A stretch of DNA of 64,000 nucleotides from Lysinibacillus antri. GTDB lineage: Bacteria; Bacillota; Bacilli; Bacillales_A; Planococcaceae. The notes below the pieces were generated by a model. It did no database searches and was not told where the DNA came from. It saw only the letters and a program-made list of their open reading frames with translations. Shown one piece after another: positions 1-8,692 of this stretch. The stretch covers positions 1 through 64,000 of the forward strand of contig NZ_RYYR01000016.1 in assembly GCF_003977595.1 (NCBI RefSeq), read 5' to 3'. The stretch's first letter is position 1; the number at the start of each line of letters is the position of its first letter. The position numbers were made by a program, and so were the translations under genes.

Positions 1-40
1 TTACTGCTTCAATTTTTTCTTCCCTTGAAAATTTAGCCAA
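1..40 (-). CDS. IS3-family transposase OrfA, N-terminal fragment (runs off the window)
   Basis: A TTG start at 40-38 is preceded, 8 nt away, by GGAGGTG (55-49). The 13 visible codons read MAKFSREEKIEAV, a typical start of the helix-turn-helix OrfA of IS150-like elements. The rest of the gene is outside the window, so completeness cannot be judged. Confidence 0.65.
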   Translation of the reverse strand, partial: MAKFSREEKIEAV

Positions 41-47
41 AAGAAAA

Positions 48-89
48 GCACCTCCAAATTTTAGATTTTGTGTCTAAAATTTGGGGTGC
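48..89. other. Hairpin just inside the IS end
   Basis: The arm at 48-65 pairs with 73-89 with a single bulged base, leaving a short loop. It sits between the IS terminus and the transposase RBS. In IS elements such structures can stop or mask transcription entering from flanking genes; that role is inferred from position. Confidence 0.6.
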
Positions 90-126
90 AGTTCACAATC
101 GAATGGTTCTTTATGTATGAAATAAT

Positions 127-315
127 CTAATCTCTTCTTCTTTTAAAAATTAATTCGAAAAATGTTGGCGTCCCATAACCTCTTAAACCAGGTGCAAAGA
201 TTTGCACAAGCTCCCATCCTTCCCGCTCATGCTCATAAACAATTTGATGATAGTCTTCTTCTGGTTCAAGTTTAAATGTAGATAAACGTACTTTAATAAA
301 TTTATGTTCGTACAT
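127..315 (-). CDS. DUF4177 domain protein
   Basis: This 62-residue protein has the compact DUF4177 pattern: an N-terminal strand (YEHKFIKV), a central YEHEREGWELVQI helix-strand and a C-terminal FFELIFKRR strand. DUF4177 proteins are small, probably cytosolic and of unknown function. GGAGG lies 8-9 nt upstream of the ATG. It stands alone, next to the IS end. Confidence 0.75.
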   Translation of the reverse strand: MYEHKFIKVRLSTFKLEPEEDYHQIVYEHEREGWELVQIFAPGLRGYGTPTFFELIFKRRRD

Positions 316-488
316 AATAAATCCTCCATATACTTTTACTTTACATACGAACTTAGACCTGATGAAGTTTCAATTTTTAAAAATTTGTCTTTTTTTTGAC
401 CAAAATGTGAATATTTATTGAACATTTTATGTACATTTTGTGATAGAATATGAATTAATAGATAAGTACTCTTTTAGGAGGAATTTAC

Positions 489-680
489 ATGTATAACTTT
501 TTTAATTTTCTAAGTTTATTAATTTTAACGGTAGGTCTAGCATTATTTGGGTTAAGCTTTTTCACACAACTTTCACATTGGGTAGGTATTGAAATTGTGA
601 AAGGCAGTGTCTATTTATTTGTTGTAGGTTTATTTTTCCAAATTATGGAGAACGATATTTCAAAAAAAGAACGTGCATAG
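489..680 (+). CDS. Small membrane protein, two predicted TM helices
   Basis: The product is 63 residues, almost entirely two hydrophobic segments (about 5-27 and 35-53), with a short charged tail ISKKERA. AGGAGG is placed correctly before the ATG and a rho-independent terminator follows at once, so this looks like a real single-gene unit. I do not recognise the family. Confidence 0.6.
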   Translation: MYNFFNFLSLLILTVGLALFGLSFFTQLSHWVGIEIVKGSVYLFVVGLFFQIMENDISKKERA

Positions 681-685
681 TTTTG

Positions 686-718
686 GGCTGTAGAACTCGA
701 TTCTACAGTCTTTTATTT
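686..718 (+). terminator. Rho-independent terminator
   Basis: CTGTAGAA (688-695) pairs with TTCTACAG (701-708) around a 5-nt loop, followed by a T-rich run. It closes the small membrane protein gene. Confidence 0.75.
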
Positions 719-725
719 TGATTAA

Positions 726-755
726 AATAAAAAGCACTCTTTTTATGTAAGTGCC
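726..755 (-). terminator. Rho-independent terminator (minus strand)
   Basis: On the minus strand a GGCACTT/GAGTGC stem is followed by TTTTTATTTT. It lies immediately downstream of the 169-residue gene. Confidence 0.65.
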
Positions 756-759
756 TAGG

Positions 760-1269
760 TTAACTGGTTGGATGGAAAACACTAATTAGAAACTGTACTT
801 GACTTGGTTCAAGTGCCAAAGCGCGAACAAAGTTTACATTTTGAGCTGTTAATGCAAGTTCAGAATGGGCTGGGACAATCTCCTCAACAATTGCATCATG
901 ATCATCTTCAATACTTACCAACACATCATTGTCGGATTTATTTCGCGCGATTACTGTCATTAATAACGGAGAACGTAATGGGGTAGCAGGTGCGGCATAA
1001 ATGAGGGTATAGTCCTGGCGAATCGTTGTATTTTCTGCAATTTCAATTTCAGCTTGAAATACTGATGATTCATCATCCGTAATTAATTCATATTCTTCCT
1101 CCTCAACAATCGTGACTTCTTCAATGACTAATTTTTGTTCAGCGCCGACAATCGCATTGACTGAAAAGGTTTGAGAAATAATTAGTGAGTTCCGATCTGA
1201 AATCACTTCACTTTCGATTGAAATCCGTTTATTTTTTTCACGATTACTCTTTTTTTGTGGTTCACCCAT
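760..1269 (-). CDS. Hypothetical acidic, beta-rich protein
   Basis: The product has 169 residues: a basic N-terminus (KKSNREKNKR), then alternating hydrophobic/acidic stretches that suggest beta strands. It has no signal peptide and no TM segment. The RBS AAAGGGGG lies before the ATG. I do not recognise the family; a spore-surface structural role is only a guess. A tiny, probably sporulation-expressed gene lies divergently next to it. Confidence 0.55.
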   Translation of the reverse strand: MGEPQKKSNREKNKRISIESEVISDRNSLIISQTFSVNAIVGAEQKLVIEEVTIVEEEEYELITDDESSVFQAEIEIAENTTIRQDYTLIYAAPATPLRSPLLMTVIARNKSDNDVLVSIEDDHDAIVEEIVPAHSELALTAQNVNFVRALALEPSQVQFLISVFHPTS

Positions 1270-1436
1270 TTGCGCTAGACCCCCTTTCTTCTAGTTAATG
1301 ATAACTGTAAACAGGATGTGAGGGCTATTTGTAAATCTAGATAAAAATGCGTGCGTTAGGAATGCAGTATTTTACAAATGGTTTGGAAGCATTTCTTTTT
1401 TGAAGATGCACAAAATAAAGTCGGAGGTGAACAACA

Positions 1437-1577
1437 TTGAAAAAGGCGCATCGAACAACTTTTAGAAAAATGAAAACACCGAAGAAAAAGAATAGCCGTG
1501 AAGAAATTTCACAAGAGATGAATTTTGAAAAAGCGTTAAAAAAGATTGAATACCAAAATAACAAAATTAACGATTAG
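1437..1577 (+). CDS. Small basic protein with the REEISQEMNF motif (spore-type candidate)
   Basis: A TTG start at 1437 follows a strong GGAGGTG (1422-1428) and encodes 46 residues. The N-terminal half is very basic (residues 2-18, many K/R). It is followed by SREEISQEMNF, which matches the REEFAEDLNF-type motif repeated in the Asn-rich proteins at 22.4, 26.3 and 29.3 kb, and then a helical tail. Upstream, GCATT-N17-CAAAATA (1389-1417) has the geometry of a sigma-G promoter with one mismatch in each box. A hairpin terminator follows. A small forespore protein is the likely role, inferred from motif and promoter. Confidence 0.6.
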   Translation: MKKAHRTTFRKMKTPKKKNSREEISQEMNFEKALKKIEYQNNKIND

Positions 1578-1591
1578 TTTGTAACCTTTTC

Positions 1592-1640
1592 ATGACAAAT
1601 GCTTCAACACCTTCAGATGAAGGCATTGGAGCATTTGTTT
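1592..1640 (+). terminator. Long hairpin terminator
   Basis: ACAAATGCT (1595-1603) pairs with AGCATTTGT (1630-1638), with an inner CCTTC/GAAGG stem and a short T-run afterwards. It terminates the 46-residue gene. Confidence 0.6.
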
Positions 1641-1671
1641 TAAACTAATATGTTGTTGTTCTTAATTATTG

Positions 1672-2463
1672 TTATACACCTGATTGAAGCTTATCCTCAA
1701 ACATATCAATGATTGCTAAGAATCGCTCTGCTTCACGGAAAGTATGATCAGCAAGTAATGGATGAATATTACTTTTAATTTTACATGCCTCAATTAGTTC
1801 TCTCGCCGTTTTTTTAAAGTCCCGTAAAGAAACTACCGATACACGGTTTTGATCAAGGAATTGGTCTAAAATTGGTTTTGTCTCAGATTGTGGTCGCATA
1901 GAATCTAAGTCGATTGCTTGGAAAACAAGTTGATCAAAATCATGGCTGAATTCTCTCGCCTGGGCTACTAATTTCCTTTCAGATGGGTCAAGTAAATGAC
2001 CAATAAATTTTGCATGATCCGCCATAATTTTTAGGAAAAAGACGTTTTCTTTAATAATGGCTTCAGGTAAAGGCTTCAACCGGCCTTCATTTAGCTCTTT
2101 TAAACGATTCGCAAAATAAGCTGCTTCTCTACTAATGTGATCAACTAATAATGGATAATTATTCGACCGCACTTCACAACGTAAAACTAATCCCAATACT
2201 TTACGTTTGTACGCCCAAATGGAAACAGCTGACTGATAAACCTGACTGTTAAAATTCCGAATCACCTGAGGATCAGTGTTAGAAGAATATCGACTTAATT
2301 GTTCTTCAACTTTTTCAAATACATCAATATAATGTTGCGCTTCTTGAATTAGTTTCGAATCATTATAACTGAAACCGAGGCTTAAAAATAAAGCATGCTC
2401 CTTCATAATCCTTGACCAAAAACGAATTTCATCAAGCGATTGGCTTACAAATTTATTGACCAT
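1672..2463 (-). CDS. DUF2935 protein (duplicated ferritin-like helical domain)
   Basis: This 263-residue all-helical protein has two similar halves. Each carries a conserved His/Glu pair of motifs: EIRFWSRIMKEHALFL with LLVDHISREAAYF in the first, and FFLKIMADHAKFI with LLADHTFREAERF in the second. This is the DUF2935 architecture; the conserved E and H residues suggest a di-metal four-helix fold, but no reaction is established. AGGGGTG precedes the ATG. It is monocistronic, without signal peptide or TM segment. Confidence 0.8.
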   Translation of the reverse strand: MVNKFVSQSLDEIRFWSRIMKEHALFLSLGFSYNDSKLIQEAQHYIDVFEKVEEQLSRYSSNTDPQVIRNFNSQVYQSAVSIWAYKRKVLGLVLRCEVRSNNYPLLVDHISREAAYFANRLKELNEGRLKPLPEAIIKENVFFLKIMADHAKFIGHLLDPSERKLVAQAREFSHDFDQLVFQAIDLDSMRPQSETKPILDQFLDQNRVSVVSLRDFKKTARELIEACKIKSNIHPLLADHTFREAERFLAIIDMFEDKLQSGV

Positions 2464-2601
2464 CTAGTCACCCCTAATTTGTTCTCAAGCATTCTATTCT
2501 ATTCACCCATAGAATCCCTTATGAACTATTTCAAATGATGGTGAATTAGATATAATTTTTACTAACACAAAAATTATTTTCTAAGAAAAAGGTCTAATTC
2601 A

Positions 2602-2648
2602 TTGCATTCAGGTGACAATAATATATGTATCTTCCCGATTAATCGGAA
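2602..2648 (+). promoter_or_regulatory. Putative promoter with palindromic operator
   Basis: TTCCCGATTAATCGGAA (2632-2648) is a near-perfect palindrome just downstream of an AT-rich -10-like TATGTA, with a TTGCAT -35-like box at 2602-2607. Its position over the expected transcription start of the following membrane-protein gene suggests a repressor site. The regulator is unknown. Confidence 0.35.
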
Positions 2649-2687
2649 AATTATAACCAGTTATTGCGGGATAAAGGACGTGACTTA

Positions 2688-3341
2688 ATGGAAACGATTA
2701 TTTACATATTCCTTACCATTTCCTATATTTGTATTTTCATTTGGGATGTCATGATTTCTAGAAAAGATGGGCTGTTCAAGGTAACTAACTTATTATTACT
2801 CGTGATCTTTGGCTTAATTTACGACAACTTCATCATTGCATTAGGGAAATACATTGGTGAAGGTCACCTCCTTGAAACTTTAAGCACTTTACGTTATTGG
2901 TTTCATGCGCTCTTTACCCCTACCTTGATTCTTTTTGCATGGGCGATTTGCCTTCATCTCGGTTTACGCTGGGCAAAGAAAACCTATTGGAAAATTTTGT
3001 TCTTTACCTTAACGATCGGGTTAATTAGTTATGAACTCCTAGCTTCAATAAGAGGGCTACAACTAGAGCCGAAATGGGAACAGGGTGTGTTAACCTATCA
3101 AAATGTTCAATCAAGTAATCCCATCATGGTAATAATCATCACCATTGTTCTTGCCTTGATCGGCTTTTTATTACTGCGAAAATTTCACTTTCCATGGCTA
3201 TTTGTTGGAGTACTTCTCATGGTGGTTGGTAGCTTATTAAATATGTGGATTAAATTTAGCCCTATGATGAATCTTTTCGAATTGCTATTAATTGTATCCT
3301 TATTATTAACAAAACGATTTCAGGTCCAATTTAATAATTGA
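2688..3341 (+). CDS. Integral membrane protein, about seven TM helices
   Basis: The product is 217 residues from the ATG at 2688, which has AAAGGACG 8 nt upstream; a TTG 24 bases earlier is in frame but lacks an RBS. Hydrophobic segments cover most of the chain, with polar loops RYWFHA and LEPKWEQ. I do not recognise the family. A palindrome in the promoter region suggests regulation. It is monocistronic. Confidence 0.6.
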   Translation: METIIYIFLTISYICIFIWDVMISRKDGLFKVTNLLLLVIFGLIYDNFIIALGKYIGEGHLLETLSTLRYWFHALFTPTLILFAWAICLHLGLRWAKKTYWKILFFTLTIGLISYELLASIRGLQLEPKWEQGVLTYQNVQSSNPIMVIIITIVLALIGFLLLRKFHFPWLFVGVLLMVVGSLLNMWIKFSPMMNLFELLLIVSLLLTKRFQVQFNN

Positions 3342-3466
3342 TTAAATCTGACTTAACTGAATGCAGGAAAAATAATTTATTTTCTGAAATTATATTGACT
3401 AATGAATGTATTTCCCGTATTTTTTTAATATTGAACATTTTCATAAGGTTATGCAATTGTCGTTTT

Positions 3467-3519
3467 AAAGTCACACTGCATTTAAGGGGAACGCTCTTTC
3501 ATTGCTGTGACTTTTTTTA
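3467..3519 (+). terminator. Possible terminator with large loop
   Basis: AAAGTCACA (3467-3475) pairs with TGTGACTTT (3506-3514), followed by a T-run. The loop of about 30 nt is large and the position is 125 nt past the stop codon. Confidence 0.4.
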
Positions 3520-3602
3520 TTGACTACGTAAAAGTACATAAGTTTTCTGAAATCAATGGTAATCCACACAAAGAATTTGACATCAAGAGGAGGAGTTAAT
3601 TT

Positions 3603-4937
3603 TTGGAACAGAATCAACAATGGTCTTCTAAAATAGGGTTTATTTTAGCATCAGCAGGATCCGCTATAGGACTTGGCGCCATTTGGAAACTACCCTATGT
3701 GACAGGAACGAGTGGTGGCGGGGCTTTCATTCTTTTATTTGTTTTATTTTCCCTTTTAATCGGATTTCCCCTGTTGCTAGCGGAGTTTGTAATTGGGAGA
3801 AAAACACAAAAGGATGCAATTGCCGCATATAAACATTTAGCACCTAATACGAAATGGTACTACATCGGATACTTAGGGGTGTTTACGTGCTTTGTCTTAT
3901 TATCCTTTTATAGTGTTATTGGTGGATGGATTGTACAGTATATTTTCTATAGTGTGACGGGACAAGTTGGGACAGGAAATGCCGATTACGAAGCGCTTTT
4001 CAATCATGCAGTTTCGAATCCTGCATTAGCAATAGGTGGGCAAGCGCTATTCTTAATTGTGACAGCCTTTGTTGTCGGAAAAGGGATTCAAGCGGGGATT
4101 GAAAAAGCAAGTAAGTTTATGATGCCTGCCCTATTTGTATTATTTATTGTATTAATTGTCCGTTCCCTTACGCTTGATAATGCGATGGAAGGTGTTAGCT
4201 TTTTCCTAATGCCAGATTTTTCTAAGTTAAATTCAGAAAGTATATTATTTGCATTAGGACAATCTTTCTTCCTATTAAGTGTTGGGGTTTCGGTTATGGT
4301 AACCTATAGCTCTTATTTGAAACGCGATGATAATATTATTCAACCCTCGATTTCGATTGTTGGGATGAATTTGTTTATCTCCATATTTGCTGGCCTTGCG
4401 ATTTTCCCAGCCGTATTTTCACTGGGCTTTGAACCAACAGCTGGCCCAGGCTTACTTTTCATTGTGTTGCCATCTGTTTTTGAACAAATGGTCTTTGGTC
4501 AATTCTTTTTATTAATGTTCTTAGTATTATTTTTATTTGCAACGCTCACTTCAGCCTTTTCTTTACTTGAAATTGTCGTTGCAGTCGGCTCAAAAAATAA
4601 CAATAATCGTAATCGTCAAGCATGGATCATGGGGATCTTCGTGTTTATTCTTGGTGTCCCATCTGCCCTTTCCTTTGGGATTTGGTCAGATGTATCGATT
4701 TTTGGAAAAAGCATTTTTGATGCAGCGGATTACTTAGTTAGTAATATTTTATTGCCTTTAGGTGCTTTCCTCATCTCGATTTTTGTCTCTTATAAACTTA
4801 AAAAAGATATTCTAAAAAGCGAATTGATACGAGGTACTAAGGTTAATTTCCTATTTGAAGCTTGGTATTTTTTACTGCGCTATATTATTCCGCTTGTGAT
4901 TATCATTGTCTTTTTAGATGTAACGGATATTATTTAA
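3603..4937 (+). CDS. Neurotransmitter:sodium symporter (NSS/SNF) family transporter
   Basis: The protein has 444 residues and about 11 TM helices. It begins with the family signature [14 protein letters not shown] in TM1 and the GGGAFILLF stretch after it; it is close to the YocR/YhdH type of Bacillus. NSS proteins import amino acids or related solutes with Na+. The Asn that binds Na+ in LeuT (N27) corresponds to Ala26 here, a substitution I believe is common in this Bacillus subgroup. The start is TTG, with AGGAGG upstream. A folded repeat element begins right after the stop. The substrate cannot be predicted. Confidence 0.85.
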   Translation: MEQNQQWSSKIGFILASAGSAIGLGAIWKLPYVTGTSGGGAFILLFVLFSLLIGFPLLLAEFVIGRKTQKDAIAAYKHLAPNTKWYYIGYLGVFTCFVLLSFYSVIGGWIVQYIFYSVTGQVGTGNADYEALFNHAVSNPALAIGGQALFLIVTAFVVGKGIQAGIEKASKFMMPALFVLFIVLIVRSLTLDNAMEGVSFFLMPDFSKLNSESILFALGQSFFLLSVGVSVMVTYSSYLKRDDNIIQPSISIVGMNLFISIFAGLAIFPAVFSLGFEPTAGPGLLFIVLPSVFEQMVFGQFFLLMFLVLFLFATLTSAFSLLEIVVAVGSKNNNNRNRQAWIMGIFVFILGVPSALSFGIWSDVSIFGKSIFDAADYLVSNILLPLGAFLISIFVSYKLKKDILKSELIRGTKVNFLFEAWYFLLRYIIPLVIIIVFLDVTDII

Positions 4938-5056
4938 GAAAAGCGGAAGCGCCCTCGCTCAGCCCCGAAAGAAACTGGAGACTTCTGACAAGCATGCTTG
5001 CATGCGTAGGAGGAAGTTGAAGTTTCCGAGGGGCTAGGGCGCTGAAGCTAGACACT
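4938..5056. repeat. Dispersed folded repeat element, copy 1
   Basis: An imperfect long palindrome of about 117 bp runs from GAAAAGCGGAAGCG to GAAGCTAGACA. Outer stem AGCGCCCT (4948-4955) pairs with AGGGCGCT (5036-5043); second stem AGCCCC (4961-4966) pairs with GGGGCT (5030-5035). GAAACT and ACTTC pair with AGTTTC and GAAGT further in, and the apex carries GCATGCTTGCATGC. A second copy at 11855-11970 keeps the fold with different stem bases. Confidence 0.85.
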
Positions 5057-5101
5057 GTTCTAAGCCCGAAAATTTATACTTTCTTATACTTTTAAAATAA
5101 A

Positions 5102-5133
5102 ACGCCTCCCTACAGTTATTTGTAAGGAGGCGT
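5102..5133 (-). terminator. Bidirectional-looking hairpin terminator
   Basis: ACGCCTCC (5102-5109) pairs with GGAGGCGT (5126-5133). On the minus strand it is followed by TTTTATTTT, so it mainly serves the nitroreductase gene. Confidence 0.75.
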
Positions 5134-5139
5134 CTGTCG

Positions 5140-5724
5140 TTATTTAATTACAATAAGTTTTTCTTGAACTGGCACGATCTCTTTATTATTTAATTCTTGG
5201 GCTTGTTTTCCAAAAGGCATTTGGGCAATTAGTTTCCAAGAAGTTGGAATATTCCACTCGTCCTTTAACTCTGCTTTCATATGTTGTAAGGATGCAGCAT
5301 AACCAACTACCTCTAGACCTGTCCAAATGGCATATTGTAACATCCCTTGATTTTGCTGTGCCCACTCATCTAATTCCTGATGCAATTGAGGGAATTTTTC
5401 TTGTAATCCTTTTGTAATAGCAGTGTCTTGGAAATATAATACCGTTCCATGCCCATTTCGGAACCCATTAATGCGGGCTTCTGTTCTAGAGAAATCTCCA
5501 TTCCCATTTTTTTCTCTCGCTGTTTCCTCTATACGATTCCAAAGTTCTTTATGTTCATCTCCAAATACAACAACTGCACGAGTTTCTTGTCCGTTAAATG
5601 CTGTCGGTACATGAGTAAGGGCTGTTTCAACAATTTCAACAACTTGTTCATCGGAAACGACAGCTACATCTTCCAATGCATGGATCGAACGGCGATTTTT
5701 AATTGCTTCAAAATAATTCATCAT
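5140..5724 (-). CDS. Nitroreductase-family protein (Frm2/YdfN-like)
   Basis: The 194-residue protein starts with the nitroreductase motif FEAIKNRRSIHAL (FMN-phosphate contacts) and carries PTAFNGQETRAVVVF, QGMLQYAIWTGLE and the C-terminal WKLIAQMPFG. These are typical of the short, single-domain Frm2/YdfN branch. Such enzymes use FMN and NAD(P)H to reduce nitro or quinone compounds; in Bacillus they respond to electrophile stress. AAAGGGAG precedes two successive ATGs and the first has the better spacing. It is monocistronic. The substrate is unknown. Confidence 0.85.
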   Translation of the reverse strand: MMNYFEAIKNRRSIHALEDVAVVSDEQVVEIVETALTHVPTAFNGQETRAVVVFGDEHKELWNRIEETAREKNGNGDFSRTEARINGFRNGHGTVLYFQDTAITKGLQEKFPQLHQELDEWAQQNQGMLQYAIWTGLEVVGYAASLQHMKAELKDEWNIPTSWKLIAQMPFGKQAQELNNKEIVPVQEKLIVIK

Positions 5725-5806
5725 ACAATAACTCCCTTTCTACTTTTCGGGAATTATCTTAACATAGTTTCCAACATTTTTCATTTTCTTTAGCTTACTA
5801 GATTTA

Positions 5807-8401
5807 TTACTTATTTTTGGAAAAAAACAGTCTCTCTACTTGAATAATGATAAATGGGACAAATGCCAAACCATAAACCAATAATAATTGGAAAGTCGTT
5901 AACACTGCCGATTCGAATAAGCCAAAAATTAATACAGCATTCAATAAAATAACGCCGATTAAGAAGGCAATCCAGCTTGCTAAATTGGTAAAGATACCAA
6001 TTTTAAAAATGGATTGTTTCGAGCGACAGTTGAAGCCATGGAACAATCTTGCTAAACACAATGTAGCAAATGCCATCGTACTTGCAACCATTGGATCATT
6101 CGATGATAATCCTACTTGGAATGCAATAATCGTCACTGCAGCTATTAGCAAGCCTTCCAATCCAACATATTTGGCAAATTTCCGATTTAATAACGGTTCT
6201 TTAATATTTCTTGGTTTTTCATTCATCACATTTTTATTATGTGGCTCCAAACCGATTGCAATCGCAGGTAAACTATCCGTTAATAAGTTGATGAATAATA
6301 AATGTACCGGCGCAAATGGAGCTGGTAATGCTAATAGTGTGGCATAAAGGACCACTAAAATGGCGCCCATATTCCCTGATAATAAAAACTGAATGGCATT
6401 TTTAATATTGGTGTAAATACTTCGACCATTTGACACTGATTTCACAATCGTTGAAAAATTATCATCCGTTAACACCATGGAGGATGCATCTTTTGCGACT
6501 TCTGTACCTGTAATACCCATAGCTACTCCGATGTCTGCTTGTTTTAAAGCAGGACCGTCATTTACCCCATCCCCAGTCATGGCCACGACATTTCCTTTAT
6601 CCTGCCAAGCTTTTACAATTCGAATTTTATGTTCAGGTGAAACACGAGCATAAACGCTAATATTTTCTACTAGATCACGTAACTCTTTATCTGTCAGGTT
6701 TTCAATGTCTTTCCCTTCAATTGCTTCAGAAGGATCTTTTAAAATGCCAATTTCCTTTGCGATCGCTGTAGCTGTAATTTTGTGATCTCCCGTAATCATG
6801 ACCGGTTTAATCCCGGCTTTAATACAATCTGCTACCGCTTGCTTGGATTCTTCACGAGGTGGATCCATCATGGCAACTAAACCGAGGAATATAAGGTCTT
6901 TCTCATCTTTTTTCGTAATTTTACTAGCATCCACTTCTTTATAGCTAAGTGCGAGAACTCGTAATCCTTCCCTAGAAAATTGTTCATTGATTTGATGAAT
7001 GGATGCAATTTGATTTTTCGAAATGGGTGCAATGCCTTGACCCGTTTCCACCTTAGCAATTTGTGGAAGTAATACATCGACCGCACCCTTCGTAATCATG
7101 ATTGTTCGATTATCCATTCGGTTGAGCGTACTCATTAATTTTCGTTCTGAGTCAAACGGTACCTCACCAACTCGTTCAAATTGGGCCCGCATATTCAGTT
7201 CATGGACATTGTAAGGTTTTGCAAATTTCACAAGGGCAAGTTCAGTAGGATCTCCAATTTCTTTCCCATCAATGATAACCGAATCATTACATAATAAAGC
7301 CATTTGAAGGAATTTCTTTTCGAGTCCCCCAATCTGCATCTGATCATGCGTACTAACCTTCCCATTAATAAAAACTTTTTGAACGGCCATTTTATTTTGA
7401 GTTAGCGTTCCTGTTTTATCGGAGCAGATGACTGAAATACTTCCTAAACTTTCAACAGCATGGAGCTTCCGAACAATCGCGTTTTCTTTCGCCATTTTTT
7501 GTGTTCCAAAGGCTAGCACAATGGTAACAATCGAACTCAATGCTTCTGGAATCGCAGCAACGGCTAAGGATACAGCAAACATAAACGAATTTACTAACTC
7601 ACGACCACGTAAAATATCGAGTGCAAAAATAATAAAGCATAGAATGATAATTCCAATGGCGAGGCGTTTGCCGAAATCATCGAGGCTTACTTGAAGAGGT
7701 GTACGCTTTTCCTTTGCAGTATTTAATAAATGTGCAATTTTGCCAATCTCAGTCTCCATTCCAGTGGATGTGACAATGACTTTCCCACGTCCATTCGTTA
7801 CAAAACTACCGGCAAATACCATGTTTTTCTTATCCCCTAAAGCGACATCTTCTCTATAAATCGAATTGGCCGTTTTTTCAATGGCAATGGATTCCCCTGT
7901 TAATGAACTTTCATTGATGAGTAAACTATGACTTTCCATAATTCGACCATCTGCACTAATAAAGTCCCCTGCATCTACTAACAGGATATCCCCTACGACA
8001 ATTTCCTTCGAAGGAATTTCAACTACTTGTCCATCACGCAGTACTTTGGCGACAGGTGCTGCCATGGCCTTTAAACTATTTAACGATTTTTCCGCTTTAA
8101 TATGTTGGACTGTGCCAAGGATTGAATTTAACATGACCACAACAATAATGACAAAGGAGCTTTCTACTTCTCCAAGAAATGCGGAAATCACCGCAGCAAT
8201 CATTAAAATGATCACTAAAAAATCTTTAAATTGATCGAGAAAGACTTCTCCAGCAGTTTTTCGCTTTTCTTCCTGTAATTCATTCAACCCATATTTTTTC
8301 TGTCTTCTTCTAACTTCATAATCTGTTAATCCCTGAGGTGTGCCATCCAAAGCTTTCATCACTTTTTCTACGGACTCTCGATAAAATTCTGTCATATCCA
8401 T
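5807..8401 (-). CDS. Calcium-type P-type ATPase (P2A-like)
   Basis: The 864-residue pump has all P-type landmarks: TGES (about 168-171), the phosphorylation site SDKTGTLT with Asp328, and TGDGVND in the hinge. M4 carries AAIPEAL (Glu286) and M6 carries NLLTDSLP, providing the Glu/Asn/Asp of Ca2+ site II of SERCA. M5 reads SGNMGAI, where the SERCA site-I Glu is Ala, as in one-Ca2+ pumps such as LMCA1 or PMCA. It should therefore export Ca2+ (perhaps Mn2+) with one ion per cycle. GGAGG lies 9 nt before the ATG. Confidence 0.9.
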   Translation of the reverse strand: MDMTEFYRESVEKVMKALDGTPQGLTDYEVRRRQKKYGLNELQEEKRKTAGEVFLDQFKDFLVIILMIAAVISAFLGEVESSFVIIVVVMLNSILGTVQHIKAEKSLNSLKAMAAPVAKVLRDGQVVEIPSKEIVVGDILLVDAGDFISADGRIMESHSLLINESSLTGESIAIEKTANSIYREDVALGDKKNMVFAGSFVTNGRGKVIVTSTGMETEIGKIAHLLNTAKEKRTPLQVSLDDFGKRLAIGIIILCFIIFALDILRGRELVNSFMFAVSLAVAAIPEALSSIVTIVLAFGTQKMAKENAIVRKLHAVESLGSISVICSDKTGTLTQNKMAVQKVFINGKVSTHDQMQIGGLEKKFLQMALLCNDSVIIDGKEIGDPTELALVKFAKPYNVHELNMRAQFERVGEVPFDSERKLMSTLNRMDNRTIMITKGAVDVLLPQIAKVETGQGIAPISKNQIASIHQINEQFSREGLRVLALSYKEVDASKITKKDEKDLIFLGLVAMMDPPREESKQAVADCIKAGIKPVMITGDHKITATAIAKEIGILKDPSEAIEGKDIENLTDKELRDLVENISVYARVSPEHKIRIVKAWQDKGNVVAMTGDGVNDGPALKQADIGVAMGITGTEVAKDASSMVLTDDNFSTIVKSVSNGRSIYTNIKNAIQFLLSGNMGAILVVLYATLLALPAPFAPVHLLFINLLTDSLPAIAIGLEPHNKNVMNEKPRNIKEPLLNRKFAKYVGLEGLLIAAVTIIAFQVGLSSNDPMVASTMAFATLCLARLFHGFNCRSKQSIFKIGIFTNLASWIAFLIGVILLNAVLIFGLFESAVLTTFQLLLVYGLAFVPFIIIQVERLFFSKNK

Positions 8402-8593
8402 TGGAATAAACCTCCATTATTTTAGTAGAATCTATCCATCTAAATTCTATTTGGGCTCTTGTAGATTCGATTATGAATTCATGCCTTTCCTAAGAAACTA
8501 GATTATTAAATAGATACAACCTAATAACACACTATTATGATGAGCAAATTGAGAATATTACAAAATCTGAATCATCTAATAAAGGGAGTAGAA

Positions 8594-8692
8594 ATGTTTA
8601 CAAGTATTACTAGTTTTGTTAGTCTTAAAAACAATAAAAAGATTGTTATTATTAGAGAGAAGGCATTAGAAAGGAGTTATGGAATTGATTAA
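8594..8692 (+). CDS. Possible 32-codon leader ORF overlapping the ABC ATPase start
   Basis: ATG at 8594 follows AAAGGGAG with 5-nt spacing. The frame ends with TAA at 8692, 14 bases inside the downstream gene. Its last codons contain the downstream RBS, an arrangement consistent with translational coupling or attenuation. The peptide has no recognised domain and may be fortuitous. Confidence 0.3.
   Translation: MFTSITSFVSLKNNKKIVIIREKALERSYGID

Larger units (their letters stand above)
1..95 (-). mobile_element. End of an IS3-family (IS150-like) insertion sequence
   Basis: Reading the minus strand inward from position 95, the sequence begins TGAACTGCACCCCAAA, which resembles the terminal inverted repeat of IS150-type IS3 elements. 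It is followed by a strong hairpin, a ribosome binding site and the first codons of a transposase. Most of the element lies outside the window, so the second end and any target duplication cannot be seen. The boundary could be 95 or 97. Confidence 0.65.

Noticed and set aside
3338-3523. 61-codon frame after the seven-TM gene
   Set aside because: No RBS; it covers a terminator-like hairpin and has odd composition.
5725-5806. MhqR-like operators before the nitroreductase and the FMN reductase
   Set aside because: No ATCTCGAATTCGAGAT-like palindrome there, so a common regulon is not supported.
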